A stretch of DNA of 64,000 nt from assembly GCF_963678975.1 (NCBI RefSeq), contig NC_089275.1, positions 20,852,467-20,916,466 on the forward strand. Direction: 5' to 3'. Made by a program: the position numbers and the translations under genes. The stretch comes from Dysidea avara (taxonomy: Eukaryota > Porifera > Demospongiae > Dictyoceratida > Dysideidae). Below, piece by piece: positions 32,159 to 44,800 of the stretch. Every line of letters begins with the position of its first letter. Within the stretch, counting starts at the first letter, position 1. A model generated the notes under the pieces. That model had not been told where the DNA came from. It did no database searches and saw only the letters and a program-made list of their open reading frames with translations.

Positions 32159-34491
32159 TTACACTGCAATTTTGTGGATACCATTCTTTTCGTAGATCAG
32201 TATGTGTGTTGGTAAGGCAGCATCAGGATCATACACTACTATCTCATCATAGTTCAGTGAGTGGCCACGACGTCCATAGACAGAGTCATATCCTGAAGGA
32301 GGTGCTGTCAACCTAGTGTCATCTCTTTTTAAAATAAATCTTTTTCCTTCAGCTACATCAAACAGCAACATTGCCCGATAGTAACCATGTCCTTGTGTGT
32401 AGTCGTGACATTTGGATGAATTGGGAGCCAAATAAAATCCATCTCCAAACCGCTGAAAATTTGGTATGTTAGTGCTTTTGTATTCCAATAAGAAACCATG
32501 TTGACTTATACCACAGATTCCACAATCCTCATCACTACAGAAAGATACCGTATGGTAGATGTTACACTGCAGCTTTGTGCCATGGTAGTATCGATACACT
32601 GTTGGCTCTGACAGACTTGATAGGTATACTTGAAAACGCCTTTTCAATTTTGGATTGTCAATTAGTAACACTTCTTTTAGTCGTCCACAAGTTCCTTTCT
32701 TCCATCGTCTAATGAAGCGATCCTTAGCATCTTTGAATTCCCATCTATTTGCTTCTCTAATGGTCACTGGATGAAGAATAGAAACATGATGACTAAGATG
32801 TCAATTTTAAGTAGAACCAGATTTATAAACCAGCACAAAAAGTCAGCGCAGAAATTGGTACAAGGCTAAGCAGCTATTTCATTAGGTATACATATAGGAC
32901 ACTTCTAAACATTACATGTTTTCATGAATCGCAATAAAGGCAATATGCACATGAGCAAGTACAACTTTGCAGAGGAATTCCTTAATGATCGTAAAGCGTG
33001 TACGCAAAAAAAATTTGTTGTAGAAAACATATTCTATACTTTATATTAAAGTAAGATGCGTATCATTGCAATCAGAGGTGGGATGCATAGGAAACAAGTG
33101 CACGGCGCACCCCACCATGGATATGCCCCTGACAATTATACCATAATTTGCTTGCACCCACACCTGTAGGGGTGTTTGTCTTTCTCAAAAGCAGTCACAA
33201 CCCACAATCAAAAGTGATGCTTGGTTGTTAGATTATTAGTACAAAAAGGTAAACATTGTAAATAAAGTACAATAAAGACATTAAATGTATATTTTAATAG
33301 TTAGACTCCATCGGGGACTTTGACATTAGAAATGTGATTCTGCATGCACCCCAGTGAAACCCATCCAATACCCTTCCTTCAAAATTAAGAATTTTGTATC
33401 CAGTGTTACTGAACACCCTAATGAGAGCTTTGTAGCACCCTGATGGGTGTAACAAAACACCTTTAAGGAAGCCCCACAAAAATGGGTGATATAGCACCCT
33501 GAAAGGTATTTAGAAACACCTTTGTTTTTACAGTGTGATGTTTGCTTAATATCTTTAGCTCAACTATAGCTACTGGTTAGCTTTCAACTGAGACACAATA
33601 AACATCAAGAACGTGGCTAAATCTTTTTACCATTGTAGCTACCAGTGATGCAAAAGATCAAAATACTCTAATAGAACAGTGACATAAATTTTTTTTGCAC
33701 GATCATAAAGCAATTTTCTGTACCTGCACTCTTATAACTTTTAACGTAGGTTTCAGTGCATTGCTTATATACAACAGTCAATGAAATGTAACTCCACTGA
33801 TATAGTACATGGAAAACGTATAATTATTAACTATTATTATCAACACACCTTTTTCTGTATGTGATGAATATCTTATTCTGTTTACACTACAGGTACTTGC
33901 AATACTGGCAGACTGGTGACTACTGGCAGACTGGTGACTACTGGAAGACTGGTGACTACTGGTAGACTGGTGACTACTGGCAGACTGGTGACTACTGGCA
34001 GACTGGTGACTACTGGCAGACTGGTGACTACTGGTAGACTGGTGACTACTGATAGACTGGTGACTGCTGCCTTGAACATCATGCTGTGGAGTAGGCAGAG
34101 CTGCAATCTGAATACTTGTGTGATTCTGATTATGATGATTTGCATTACTTGTGTGACCATGGTACCCGTGATTGTGATTACGGCAATTTTTATCACTTGG
34201 AGGAGTCAACATTTTGTATAAAAACCCAACAAGTGATTTACTGATCCAGAAAATGATCCATAACAAAGCCAATACAAGCACACACATCACTATTATTATA
34301 ATACATCCAGAAACCACATCTGCATCAACATAGATAGTAGTGCTAGTAACTCTAATATCCAGGGTTCCAATCATGACCAGCACCATAGCAATCAAGCTGC
34401 ACATCACTGCTGCAATGAATAGCAGACGAGAACCAGTTAGTCGATCAGTTGTGGCTGAGGCATCAACATAATTTGCAATTGCTGTAGCCAT
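32159..34491 (-). CDS. Membrane-anchored PARP-like ADP-ribosyltransferase 2 (two exons)
   Basis: Exon 1 is 34,491-33,849, exon 2 is 32,766-32,159; donor AAAAG^GTGTGT and acceptor ATCCAG^TGACCA give a phase-1 intron and 416 residues. The start is ATG 34,491 (MATAIANY). Two strong hydrophobic segments lie near 24-46 and 60-88, then a histidine/asparagine-rich stretch (about 105-130) and nine tandem SSHQSx units (about 142-196). The catalytic domain (215-416) keeps H276 in YYHGT, Y326 in GFYLA and E389 in NYDEIVVYD, the H-Y-E pattern of active PARPs, plus the C-x4-C-x2-C cluster. Exon 2 has the same length (608 nt) as in gene 1 and is nearly identical in the catalytic core, whereas exon 1 has diverged greatly. 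No PARP regulatory, WWE or macro domains are seen. Catalysis in solution or at the membrane is inference. Confidence 0.86.
33906..34062 (-). repeat. Coding minisatellite, 18-bp unit (SSHQSx)
   Basis: About nine 18-bp units (plus strand GACTGGTGACTACTGGCA) inside exon 1 of PARP-like gene 2, in frame with the protein. Variation falls mainly at the sixth residue (A, T, S, I). It encodes a flexible Ser/His/Gln linker between the membrane segments and the catalytic domain. Confidence 0.9.
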
Positions 34492-34771
34492 TTACTGGGT
34501 ACCCCAGTACAAGGGTCTGTTATAGGATTTCTTTTGGTCACGTGACGTTAAAGATTACTGTTTCCGGTGACTTGCTTGCAGTATTATCACTCAACGATAG
34601 AACACACGCACACTCGCGTACACTTCAAACCAGATATGATAGCTACTTTATGTTTTGGTTAATCTCGCTTGCTTAGCAGTTACCGTAAATCAGTTCTCGA
34701 ACGAAAAATACTGAACGCGCGCCCCGATGCAGCAGTTTCACTAGAATCATAGATGCTCTAGATTCTGTGAA
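34492..34771 (-). promoter_or_regulatory. Upstream region of PARP-like gene 2
   Basis: Shares the GAACGAAAAAT...ACGCGCGCCCC block with gene 1's upstream region. No other element is recognised. Confidence 0.4.
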
Positions 34772-35002
34772 TGCGAGATACTTTAATAGAGCAGTCACTC
34801 TAATAAAGCAATCACTATATTAGAGCAGTGTGTAGCGAGCTATGTAAAGATTTTATCAGTGATAAATGCATAGTTGGTGGAGTGGGCAGCTATTTTCAGC
34901 AGGCTGTGGCCTTTTTCTTTTTATTTGGCCTCACCTTACTAAACCAGAGAATGTACAACCACTTCATTTGACCCCCCCTTCAAAAGTCTGGATCCGCCCC
35001 TG
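34772..35002. mobile_element. CAGGGGCGG-family element, 5'-truncated copy
   Basis: Matches 36,478-36,692, from GAGATACTTTAATAGAGCAG through GTTGGTGG...GGGCAGCTATT to the terminus TCTGGATCCGCCCCTG at 35,002. The left inverted end seems to be missing. Confidence 0.65.
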
Positions 35003-35969
35003 ATACAGGGAGTCAGAAACATATAGCTGAGAAACAAGAAGAATGCAGAAAAACATCCCAGACCCAGTGGTGACTTGATCCCCCGCAACATGCAGTCTAA
35101 GCATGCGCCAGAGGAGCCACAACAGCCAGGATCTGAGATCTTCTCTGCATTCAACCTCTACTTAGCATGGACTTCTTGCCAACAAATGGTTTTATTCTGT
35201 GAATGCTATCCCACTAGGGACCTGTGAGGATCTATGCTAGAAAAAGTAGGCTTGCAAATATGCCACACTATTAGCATTTCCTATTTCTAGTTTTACTAAG
35301 AAAACAAAATATATAGCTAAAATCTACATGTTTCTTGTGTGGTTAATTGCAGATCAAATAATCTAATAGAGCAGTCATTTGCTCTAATGCAACAGCCAGG
35401 AAATGCAATCTTGGCTTCAGCATGTTGATTTTGAATGTAAATAACAGGTTTGACTCTGTTAAAAAGGATAATGTAGACTGAATTGCCCAAAAGTTACTTT
35501 ATACCGATTCTCGGGAGTCCAGATGAGAGCACAATGCAGGTGCAAAATATCTAAATAAAATTAATACTTTTATGTCTAATATGAGCACTTGATAAACATA
35601 AAGAAGTATTATAGGACTCATGCAGGGAGACTATTTTGTGGTGCTGTAAATAGTCACAGGAAAAATCTTTCTGCAGCTTAATTAGACAGGTCAGTGTGCT
35701 GGTTGACTGGCATCATAGACTGAATCTCTATCTATTCTTACATCTAAAATCCCTCTATGTCATAGAGGGATTAGACTGATGTAAGATGTAAAGATTCAAA
35801 CTGAGACCTCTATCTGTGAAGTTGGTCTGCTCATTAGTCTAATGCAGTTTTGAAGTTTCGAAACTTCTGTGGATGATCAGCTGTGGGGAAGTTTAGCATA
35901 ACTAAGTGACAATTTTTTGGGAAAAAGAATTTTGTATAACTGAGTCCTATAGAGTGATCTACAAAACAG
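35003..35969. other. Intergenic, no gene seen
   Basis: Only a short perfect hairpin (ATCCCTCTATGTCATAGAGGGAT near 35,749-35,771) and TAATAGAGCAGTCAT-type motifs near 35,362 stand out. Confidence 0.5.
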
Positions 35970-36253
35970 TTTATGTGACATACATGGGCCTGCAACAATA
36001 GGCAAGTGCCACCACATAAAATTTTTTCATGTTTTCAAACTTTTATGGCTCATAACTTTTTTGCACCAGGCCATAAAAATAATTTCAACACTTCTTAAAC
36101 AATTTGTTAGCTTTACAGTAGCTACAAGTTACAGAATTCCAACCCAGTACGTACTGATCGTGAGATACATATCACCTGTTATGTGCACGTGCATGATGGA
36201 GTGCAGTTTGTGCCCACATGCCATATTTTTCCACAGGCCCTACATCACATAAA
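35970..36253. mobile_element. TIR element of TGTGACTGGGCCTG family, copy 3
   Basis: Left end TTATGTGACATACATGGGCC TGC; right end GTTTGTGCCCACATGCCATA then ACAGGCCCTACATCACATAA. Third member of the family seen at 24,877 and 30,713. Confidence 0.65.
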
Positions 36254-36407
36254 TTATATTGTATCACTTTGTTGTGACAAATGTACAATCACAAAACTTG
36301 CTATCCATTTGCATTATATGAACACCTTTTTACATCATACATTGTGAAACTAATTTTGGCATAAAATTAAAGTGTTAACTGAAAACCGAGATAACAATGT
36401 GTGTGTC

Positions 36408-36692
36408 CAGGGGCGGATCCAGGCGGGGGTTCAATGGGTTCCATGGAACCCCGCTTTTGAGAGAGCCTCTCTTACTCGAGATACTCTAATAGAGCAGTCA
36501 CAGTAGTCGTGAGGAGCGGTGTAGCAAGTTATGTATCTAGTTATAAATAAGGAAATATAGTTGGTGAGGGCAGCTATTGTCAGTAGGTGATGACCTTTTT
36601 TTTTTTTTTTTTTTGGTCTTCAACGTACAGTTAGGCTGAAGTTGCAATTCCAAAGTGGACCCCCCCTTTTTAAAAGTCTGGATCCGCTCCTG
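36408..36692. mobile_element. Short TIR element with CAGGGGCGG ends and 5-bp TSD
   Basis: 285 bp. Inverted ends CAGGGGCGGATCCAG and (complement) CAGGAGCGGATCCAG, flanked by exact GTGTC duplications (36,403-36,407 and 36,693-36,697). Contains CGAGATACTCTAATAGAGCA and an 18-T run. Independent support for the 5-bp duplication seen at 15,528-16,929. Confidence 0.88.
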
Positions 36693-36697
36693 GTGTC

Positions 36698-37883
36698 TAT
36701 ATGGAGGAGTGTCTGTCCATGCATGTCTCTGTGTACCTGATATGTGAGAGTTTAGATGCCTTTGCTATGACAATTTTGTTAACACTGTCTTTAGTGGGTT
36801 GATTATAACAAATTATTGCAGTGCTGTATAGGTAATATAAATGCGTTAGCTATACTGTGCTTTATATTGGCAGCTAGCTACTGGCTAATTTGGTTTCTCT
36901 AATTAAAAGTTGCAACAGAGCATTGCATTGAACCATCTTGATACACATATATTCATCTAGGAATATAAAATGTCAACTTTGGTGGTGCAAAAGTTCAAAA
37001 AATGCGCATGCAAGATTAATTTTATTATAGTAGCTAAGTTCATTAATTTTCTCACATAGTATAGCTACCATTTGTATCAGTTAGCTATTTTGATTGCTTT
37101 GTTATAATCAAAGTAATCAATAAATTAGAGAGTATGACTAAGAAAGTCTATATATATATATATGTATAGCTATCAAGTTACCTAATATTGCAATCATTTT
37201 GGGTTTAGTGGTAAGTATGGCTAACATTTATTAAGTAATTGATTCAGACCTGGTTCAGACATTCGCTTTACCTTTTCAATGAGAGAATATTGTTCCTGTA
37301 TGTATATATGAACCTCCCTGGAGTCCCTGCATTAGAATAATAGACTATAGCTAACACCCCACCATAAGTCTTTATAGCTACCAATACATTAACAATAAAA
37401 TAATTATTAATGTTTCACAATATTGCATGCTTCTACGTAGCTATATGTCTATGAAAAGATCCACTCAAGTGCACATGCATGCAAGAGAATACTTTACAAT
37501 TATATTTAGCTAATATCATAATTGGACCAAAGCACAGATAGCACACACATACATGCGGTTGTTATGCAATTACCTGTAGCATAATGTGTAACCATGAAGT
37601 AACAAACAGAACTGCAAGGGTAGTAAGAAGTTGACCAGCAAACAGTACAACTGATCTTAATGTTTTGGCCCTGCATTATGTTGATGGTAAAGTTTTACCA
37701 CACAAATTCATGTGGCAACAAGACAGCAAGTTTTCTTCAGCCAACTTGTTTTGACAGCTAGTAAGAAAATGGTCAGCGAAAACAAATTTGACAATGTCAT
37801 AATTATCACAAATTAATTCCCTAGCTAAAGAAGAGTTGTCACTACATGGTACTGCATGACCTCTCAATTGAAATGTAATTGAT
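36698..37883. other. Intergenic, no gene seen
   Basis: AT-rich. A 63-codon minus-strand frame at 37,676-37,867 has no recognisable domain and adjoins the giant foldback structure; I do not call it a gene. Confidence 0.5.
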
Positions 37884-38339
37884 ATGGGGTGCCGTTTGTA
37901 TCAAAATTTTAACAGTATAATAAGTATACAAAACTAGGTTATATATGCTTGCTGTACATGGTTTATACATATGTACATTTTCATAAATAAATAATGACTC
38001 TTTTTAAATAAATAATTTAATATATATAATGTTCAAATGACAAGATAATGACTAGCATCTTCTCTATTATGTGCCATTTGTTGTCCTGTTACACATTTTG
38101 GCACAAAACCTGAACTTTGAAATGCCATTTGTATCAAAATTTAGGTTTTTAATTACATTACCAAAAATAGAAATGGAAATAATTTTCCTTGATATTGTTT
38201 ACCCAAAAATGTGCAAGATTTCTATAGTACTTTTCATTATTTATTAAATCATGAACATTATTTGTTAAACCATTAAATTCTTTACTTAATGTACATTAGT
38301 ATACCGTTAATCTTAACAAACCTTGTAATCAACATCTAC

Positions 38340-40473
38340 AACAGGCTATACAGGGTTACACGAGGCTACACAGAGTTACATAAGGCTACATTGGGTTACA
38401 TTAAAGCTACAAAGATTTATGATACTGCACATGGTTACATGCGGCTACACTGGGTTACATTAAGCTACACTGGGTTACAGGATACTGCACAAGGTTGCAT
38501 GAGGCTACACTGAGGCATTATAGAGGCTACACTGAGGCATTACAGATGCTAGACTGGGTTACATGAGGCTATACACAAGCTTACATGAAGCTACACAGAG
38601 TTACCTGAGGCTACACAGGGTTACATGAGCAGTGTTACATAAGGATACATTGGTTTACATGAAGCTACACAAAGTTACATTGGGATAATTATATGAGGAT
38701 AAACAATGTTATATGAGGCTACACAATGTTACATGAGGCTACACTGGATGATATATGTGAGGCTACACAGGGTTACATGAGGCTACAATGGGTCACATGA
38801 GACTAAACTGTACTACATGAGGCTGCACAAATTTACATACGGATACATAGGGTTACATGAGGCTACACAGAAGTTATACATAGGTTACATGAAGCTACAC
38901 AGGCTTACACGATGTTACATAGAGCTACAAAGAGTTACATGAGGCTACACGGAGTTACATGAGGCTATACATTGGGTTACTTGAGGCTACACTTGGTAAC
39001 ATGAGGCTACACAAGGTTGCATGAGACTGACATGTACAGTTACATGAGGCTACAAAGAGATAATTATATGAGGCTACACTAGAGGCTACACAGAATTACA
39101 TGAGCTGCACAGAGTTGCGTGATACTACATTGGAGCCCCATGTAACCCTTTGTAAACCCAATGTAGCATCATGTACTTCTGTGCAGCCTCATGTAACCCT
39201 TTGTAGCTTCATTTAACCCAATGTCTCCTCATGTAACATTTGTCTAGCCTCATGTAACGGTAACCTAGTGTTTCCTCATCTAACCCAATGTAGCCTCATG
39301 TACAGTAACTCTGTACAGCCTCATGTAATCCTTTGTAGCCTCCTGTAACCCTGTGTATTGCCCCATGTAACTCTGTGTAACCTCATGTAACCCTGTGTAT
39401 TGCCTCATGCAATTCTGTGTAGCCTCATATAACTCTGTGTAGCCTTATGCAACCCAATTTCTCCTCATGTAACCATATCATGTCTAGCCTCAAGTAACCC
39501 AATATAGCGTCTTGTAATCCAATGTAGTCTCATGTAACTCTGTGCAGCCTCATGTAACTCTGTCTAGCCCTCATGTAACTCAATGTAGCCTCATTTAACC
39601 CTGTGTAGCCTCCTGTGTATTACCTCATGTAACTCTGTATAGTCTCATGTAACCCTGTGTATTGCCTCATGTAACTCTGTGTAGTTCCATGTAACCCTGT
39701 GTTTTGCCTTGTGTAACTCTGTATAGTCTCATGTAACTCTGTGCAGCCTCATGTAACCCTTTGTAACCCCATGTAACTCTGTGCAGCCTCACGTAACCCT
39801 TTGTAGCCTCATGCAACCCAGTGTAGCTTCGTGTAAGTTACATGAGGCTACATTGGGTTACATATGTAACCCTTTGTAGCCTCAAGCAACTCAATGTAGC
39901 TCTGTGCAGCTTCATGTAACCCTTTTTAGCCTCATTCCTCATGTAACCCAATGTAGCCTCATGTAACTTACATGAGGCTACATTGGGTTGCATGAGGCTA
40001 CAAAGGGTTACATGAGGCTGCACAGAGTTGCATGAGGCTACATTGGGTTACGTGAGGCTAGACAAGATATGGTTACATAAGGAGACATTGGGTTACACTA
40101 GGGTACACAGAGTTACATGAGGTAATACACAGGGTTACATGAGGCTACACAGCATTATATGAGGCAATACACAGGGTTATACGAGGCTACACAGGGTTAA
40201 ATAAGGCTACACTGAGTTACATGAGCCTACAAAGAGTTACAAGAGGCTGCACAGAGTTTCTGATACTACATTGGGTTTACAAAAGGTTACGTGAGGCTGC
40301 GTAGCTTAATGTAACCCAATGTAACATCATGTAACCCTGTGCAGCTCATTTAACCCTTTGTAGCCTCATGTAACTCTGTCAGTCTCATATGCAACCTTGT
40401 GTAGCCTCATGTAACTCTGTGTAGTGTCATGTAATCTCAAGTAACCCAATGTATAGCCTTGTGTAACTCTGTG
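38340..40473. repeat. 20-bp satellite, strand-switching, X1
   Basis: Unit GAGGCTACACAGGGTTACAT or its complement ATGTAACCCTGTGTAGCCTC. Orientation flips at about 39,128, 39,836 and 40,300, so long stretches can pair with each other. Confidence 0.92.
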
Positions 40474-41325
40474 TAGGGACCCGCCGATTATGCTGGCATA
40501 ATTATGAGCATAATAGGTGCCTGAAAGCATTGAGCATAATGCTAGCATAATAGGTAGAATATTTGTGTAATAGTATGAATTCTAGCTTATTAAAATAGTT
40601 ATCACAGAAAGATCGATATACTCTAATAGAACAATCAGTAACTCTAATAGAACAATTAAATAGCTGACTGTTCTATTAGAGTATATCGATCTTTTCTGTG
40701 ATAAGCAGTAAGTTAGTGCTTCAGCCACTTATCATTTATCCATAAACTGAAAATTATTAGCAGAGCATGAGAACTGAGGCATAAATAATTGAGCATAATT
40801 TGAGCATAATAGGTAAGTATTTAGCATAAATTTGAGCATAATAGGTAAATTTTTGAGCAGTGCAGCATAGCATAATAGGTAAAATTATGAGCATAATTTT
40901 GAGCATAATAGGTACCTAAAAGCATTGAGCATAATGCCAGCACAATAGGTTAAATATTTGTACGATAGTGTAAACTCTTGCTGGAAAAATGACAATTGCA
41001 AAATAAGATCGGTATACTCTAATAGAGCAGTCTGTAACTCTAATAGAACAATCATCAAACTGACTGTTCTATTAGAGTATATCGATCTTGTCTCTTACAT
41101 GCAGGCATGCAGCAAGAATTTATTATTTGTGTTCCAGCCACTCATTTTTTTCTTTCTATACAGTGTTAAACTAGTAGCAAAGCATATGAACTAAGGCATG
41201 AACATTGAGCATAATTGAGCATAATAGGTAAATATTGAGCATTAATTTAAGCATAATAGGTGAATTTTTGAGCAGTGCAGCATAGCATAATAGGTAAAAT
41301 TATGAGCATAATCGGCGGGTCCCTA
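40474..41325. mobile_element. TIR element, TAGGGACCCGCCGATTATGC ends
   Basis: 852 bp. The left end TAGGGACCCGCCGATTATGC is the exact inverse of the right end. The interior is built of GAGCATAATAGGTA repeats plus two similar palindromes (about 40,610-40,695 and 41,007-41,090) centred on paired CTCTAATAGAACAATC motifs and bounded by GATCGATATA / TATATCGATC. It replaces the inner ~330 bp of X1's right terminus, so insertion came with a deletion. No target-site duplication is seen. Confidence 0.8.
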
Positions 41326-41326
41326 A

Positions 41327-41563
41327 AAAAGAGTCATTATTTATTTATGAAAATGTACATATGTATAAACCATGTACAGCAAGCATATATAACCTAGTTT
41401 TTTATACTTATTATATTGTTATAATTTTGATACAAACGGCTATGGGGTGCCATTTGTATCAAAATTATAACAATATAATAAGTATAAAAAACTAGGTTAT
41501 ATATGCTTGCTGTACATGGTTTATACATATGTACATTTTCATAAATAAATAATGACTCTTTTT
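41327..41563. repeat. Perfect-looking palindrome at X1/X2 junction
   Basis: The inverted end of X1 and the left end of X2 meet at about 41,440, giving two ~115-bp arms (AAGAGTCATTATTTATTTAT outermost) with only a few bases between them. Confidence 0.9.
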
Positions 41564-41884
41564 TAAATAAATAATTTACATTATTTAATATATAATGCTC
41601 AAATGACAAGCATCTTCTCTATTATGTGCCATTTGTTGTCCTGTTACACATTTTGGCACAAAACCTGAACTTTGAGATGCCATTTGTATCAAAATTTAGG
41701 TTTTTAATTACATTGCCAAAAATAGAAATGGAAATACTTTTCCTTGATATTGTTTACCCAAAAATGTGCAAGATTTCTATAGTACTTTTCATTATTCATT
41801 AAATCCTGAACATTAGTTGTTAAACTATTAAATTCTTTACTTAATGTACATTAGTATACTGTTAATCTTAACAAACCTTGCAAT

Positions 41885-44800
41885 CAACATCTACAACAGG
41901 CTATACAGGGTTACACGAGGCTACACAGAGTTACATAAGGTTACATTAAAGCTACAAAGATTTATGATACTACACATGGTTACATGCGGCTACACTGGGT
42001 TACATTAAGCTACACTGGGTTACAGGATACTGCACAAGGTTGCATGAGGCTACACTGAGGCATTGCAGAGGCTACACTGAGGCATTACAGAGGCTACACT
42101 GAGGCATTACAGATGCTACACTGAGGCATTACAGAGGCTACACTGAGGCATTACAGAGGCTACACTGGGTTACATGAGGCTATACACAAGCTTACATGAA
42201 GCTACACAGAGTTACCTGAGGCTACACAGGGTTACATGAGGTTATACGCAGTGTTACATAAGGATACATTGGTTTACATGAAGCTACACAAAGTTACATT
42301 GGGATAATTATATGAGGCTACACAATGTTACATGAGGCTACACTGGATGATATATATGAGGCTACACAGGGTTACATGAGGCTACATTGGATTACATGAG
42401 GCTACACAGGGTTACATGAGGCTACAGTGGGTCACATGAGGCTAAACTGTACTACATGAGGCTGCACAAATTTACATAAGGATACATAGGGTTACATGAG
42501 GCTACACAGAAGTTATACATAGGGTTACATGAAGCTACACAGGCTTACACGATGTTACATAGAGCTACAAAGAGTTACATGAGGCTACACTAGGTTACAT
42601 GAGGCTACACTAGGTTACATGAGGCTACACCAAGTTACATGAGGCTACACAAGGTTGCATGAGAGTGACAGAGTTACATGAGTATACAAAGGGTTACATG
42701 AGCTGCACAGAGTTGCATGATACTACATTGGAGCCTCATGTAACCTTTTGTAAACCCAATGTAGCATCGTGTAGTTCTGTGCAGCCTCATTTAACCTTGT
42801 GTAGCCTCATGTAACCCTGTGTAGCTTCATGTAACCCAATGTCTCCTCGTGTAACATTTGTCTAGCCTCATGTAACCTAGTGTTACCTCATGTAACCCAA
42901 TGTAGCCTCATGTAACTCTGTACAGCCTCATGTAACCCTTTGTAGCCTCCTGTAACCCTGTGTATTACTTCATGCAATTCTGTGTAGCCTCATGTAACTC
43001 TGTGTAGCCTTATGTAACCCAATTTCTCCTCATGTAACCATATCATGTCTACCCTCAAGTAACCCAATGTAGTGTCATGTAATCCAATGTAGTCTCATGT
43101 AACTCTGTGTAGCTTCATGTAACCCTGTCTAGCCCTCATGTAACTCAGTGTAGCCTCATTTAACCCTGTGTAGCCTCCTGTGTATTGCCTCATGTAACTC
43201 TGTATAGTCTCATGTAACTCTGTGTAGTTCCATGTAACCCTGTGTTTTGCCTTGTGTAACTCTGTGTAGTCTCATGTAACTCTGTGCAGCCTCATGTAAC
43301 CCTTTGTAGCCTCTTACATGAGGCTGCACAGAGTTACATGAGGCTACACAGAGTTACACGAGGCTACATGAGGGTACAAAGGGTTACATGAGGCTACACA
43401 GAGTTACATGAGGCTACAAAGGGTTACATGAGGCTGCACAGAATTACACTGGACTACATTGGGTTACATGAGGCTACATTTTGGTTACATGAAGCTAGAC
43501 ATGGTATGGTTACATGAGAAGACATCGGGTTACATGAGGCTACACAGAGTTACTTGAGGCAATACACAGGATTACATGAGCTGCACAGAGTTGCATGATA
43601 CTACATTGGAGCCTCATGTAACCTTTTGTAAACCCAATGTAGCATCGTGTACTTCTGTGCAGCCTCATTTAACCTTGTGTAGCCTCATGTAACCCTGTGT
43701 AGCTTCATGTAACCCAATGTTTCCTCGTGTAACATTTGTCTAGCTTCATGTAACCTAGTGTTACATGGGAAGACATTGGGTTACATGAGGCTACACAGAG
43801 TTACTTGAGGCAATACACAGGATTACATGAGCTGCACAGAGTTACATTGGAGGCTACGCAGGCTCATGTAACCTTTTGTAAACCCAATGTAGCATCATGT
43901 ACTTCTGTGCAGCCTCATGTAACCCTTTGTAGGCTCATGTAACTCAGTGTAGCCTCATTTAACCCTGTTTAGCCTCCTGTGTATTGCCTCATGTAACTCT
44001 GTATAGTCTCATGTAACCCTGTGTATTGCCTCATGTAACTCTGTATAGTCTCATGTAACCCTGTGTACTTCCTCATGTAACTCTGTGTAGCCTCATGTAA
44101 CCCAATGTCTCCTCATGTGATCATACCATGTATAGCTTCATGTAACCAAATGTAGCCTCATGTAACCAAAAGTAGCCTCATGTAACCCAATGTAGCCTCG
44201 TGTAATTCTGTGCAGCCTCATGTAACCCTTTGTAGCCTCATGTAACCCTTTGTAGCGTTATGTAACTCTGTGCAGCCTCATGTAACTCTGTGCAGCCTCA
44301 TGTAAGGTACATGAGGCTACATTGGGTTACATGAGGCTACATTGGGTTACATGAGGCATGAGGCTACAAAGTGTTACACGAGGCTACACAGAGTTGTATG
44401 AGGCTACGGAGGGTTACATGAGGCTACACAGAGTTACATGAGGAAATACACAGGGTTACGTGAGACTATACAGAGTTGCATTAGGCAATACACAGGAGGC
44501 TACACAGGGTTAAATGAGGCTACACTGAGTTACATGAGGGCTAGACAGGGTTACATGAGGCTGCACAGAGTTACATGAGACTACATTGGATTACATGGCG
44601 CTACATTGGGTTACTTGAGGCTAGACATGATATGGTTACATGAGGAAAAATTGGGTTACATGAGGAAAAATTGGGTTACATGAGGCTACAAGGGTTACAT
44701 GAGGCTGTACAGAGTTACATGAGACTACACTAGGTTTCATGAGGCTAGACAAGGTTACATAAGGAGACACTGGGTTACATGAGGCTACACAGAGTTACAG

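Larger units (their letters stand above)
37884..41440. mobile_element. Foldback satellite element X1
   Basis: The left terminus (37,884-38,335) starts ATGGGGTGCCGTTTGTATCA. It is followed by 20-bp satellite in + sense (38,340-39,125), minus (39,130-39,835), plus (39,835-40,290) and minus (40,300-40,473). After an 852-bp insertion comes only the outermost ~114 bp of the inverted terminus (41,327-41,440). Its right end directly abuts the left end of X2. Confidence 0.75.

Noticed and set aside
33882..34221. Frames rich in TSLPVV or TTGRLV overlapping PARP-like gene 2
   Set aside because: Shadow frames of the coding minisatellite; the SSHQS frame is continuous with membrane segments and a proper splice donor.
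37676..37867. 63-residue minus-strand frame
   Set aside because: No homology recognised, no promoter or exon signals, and length is within chance for this composition.
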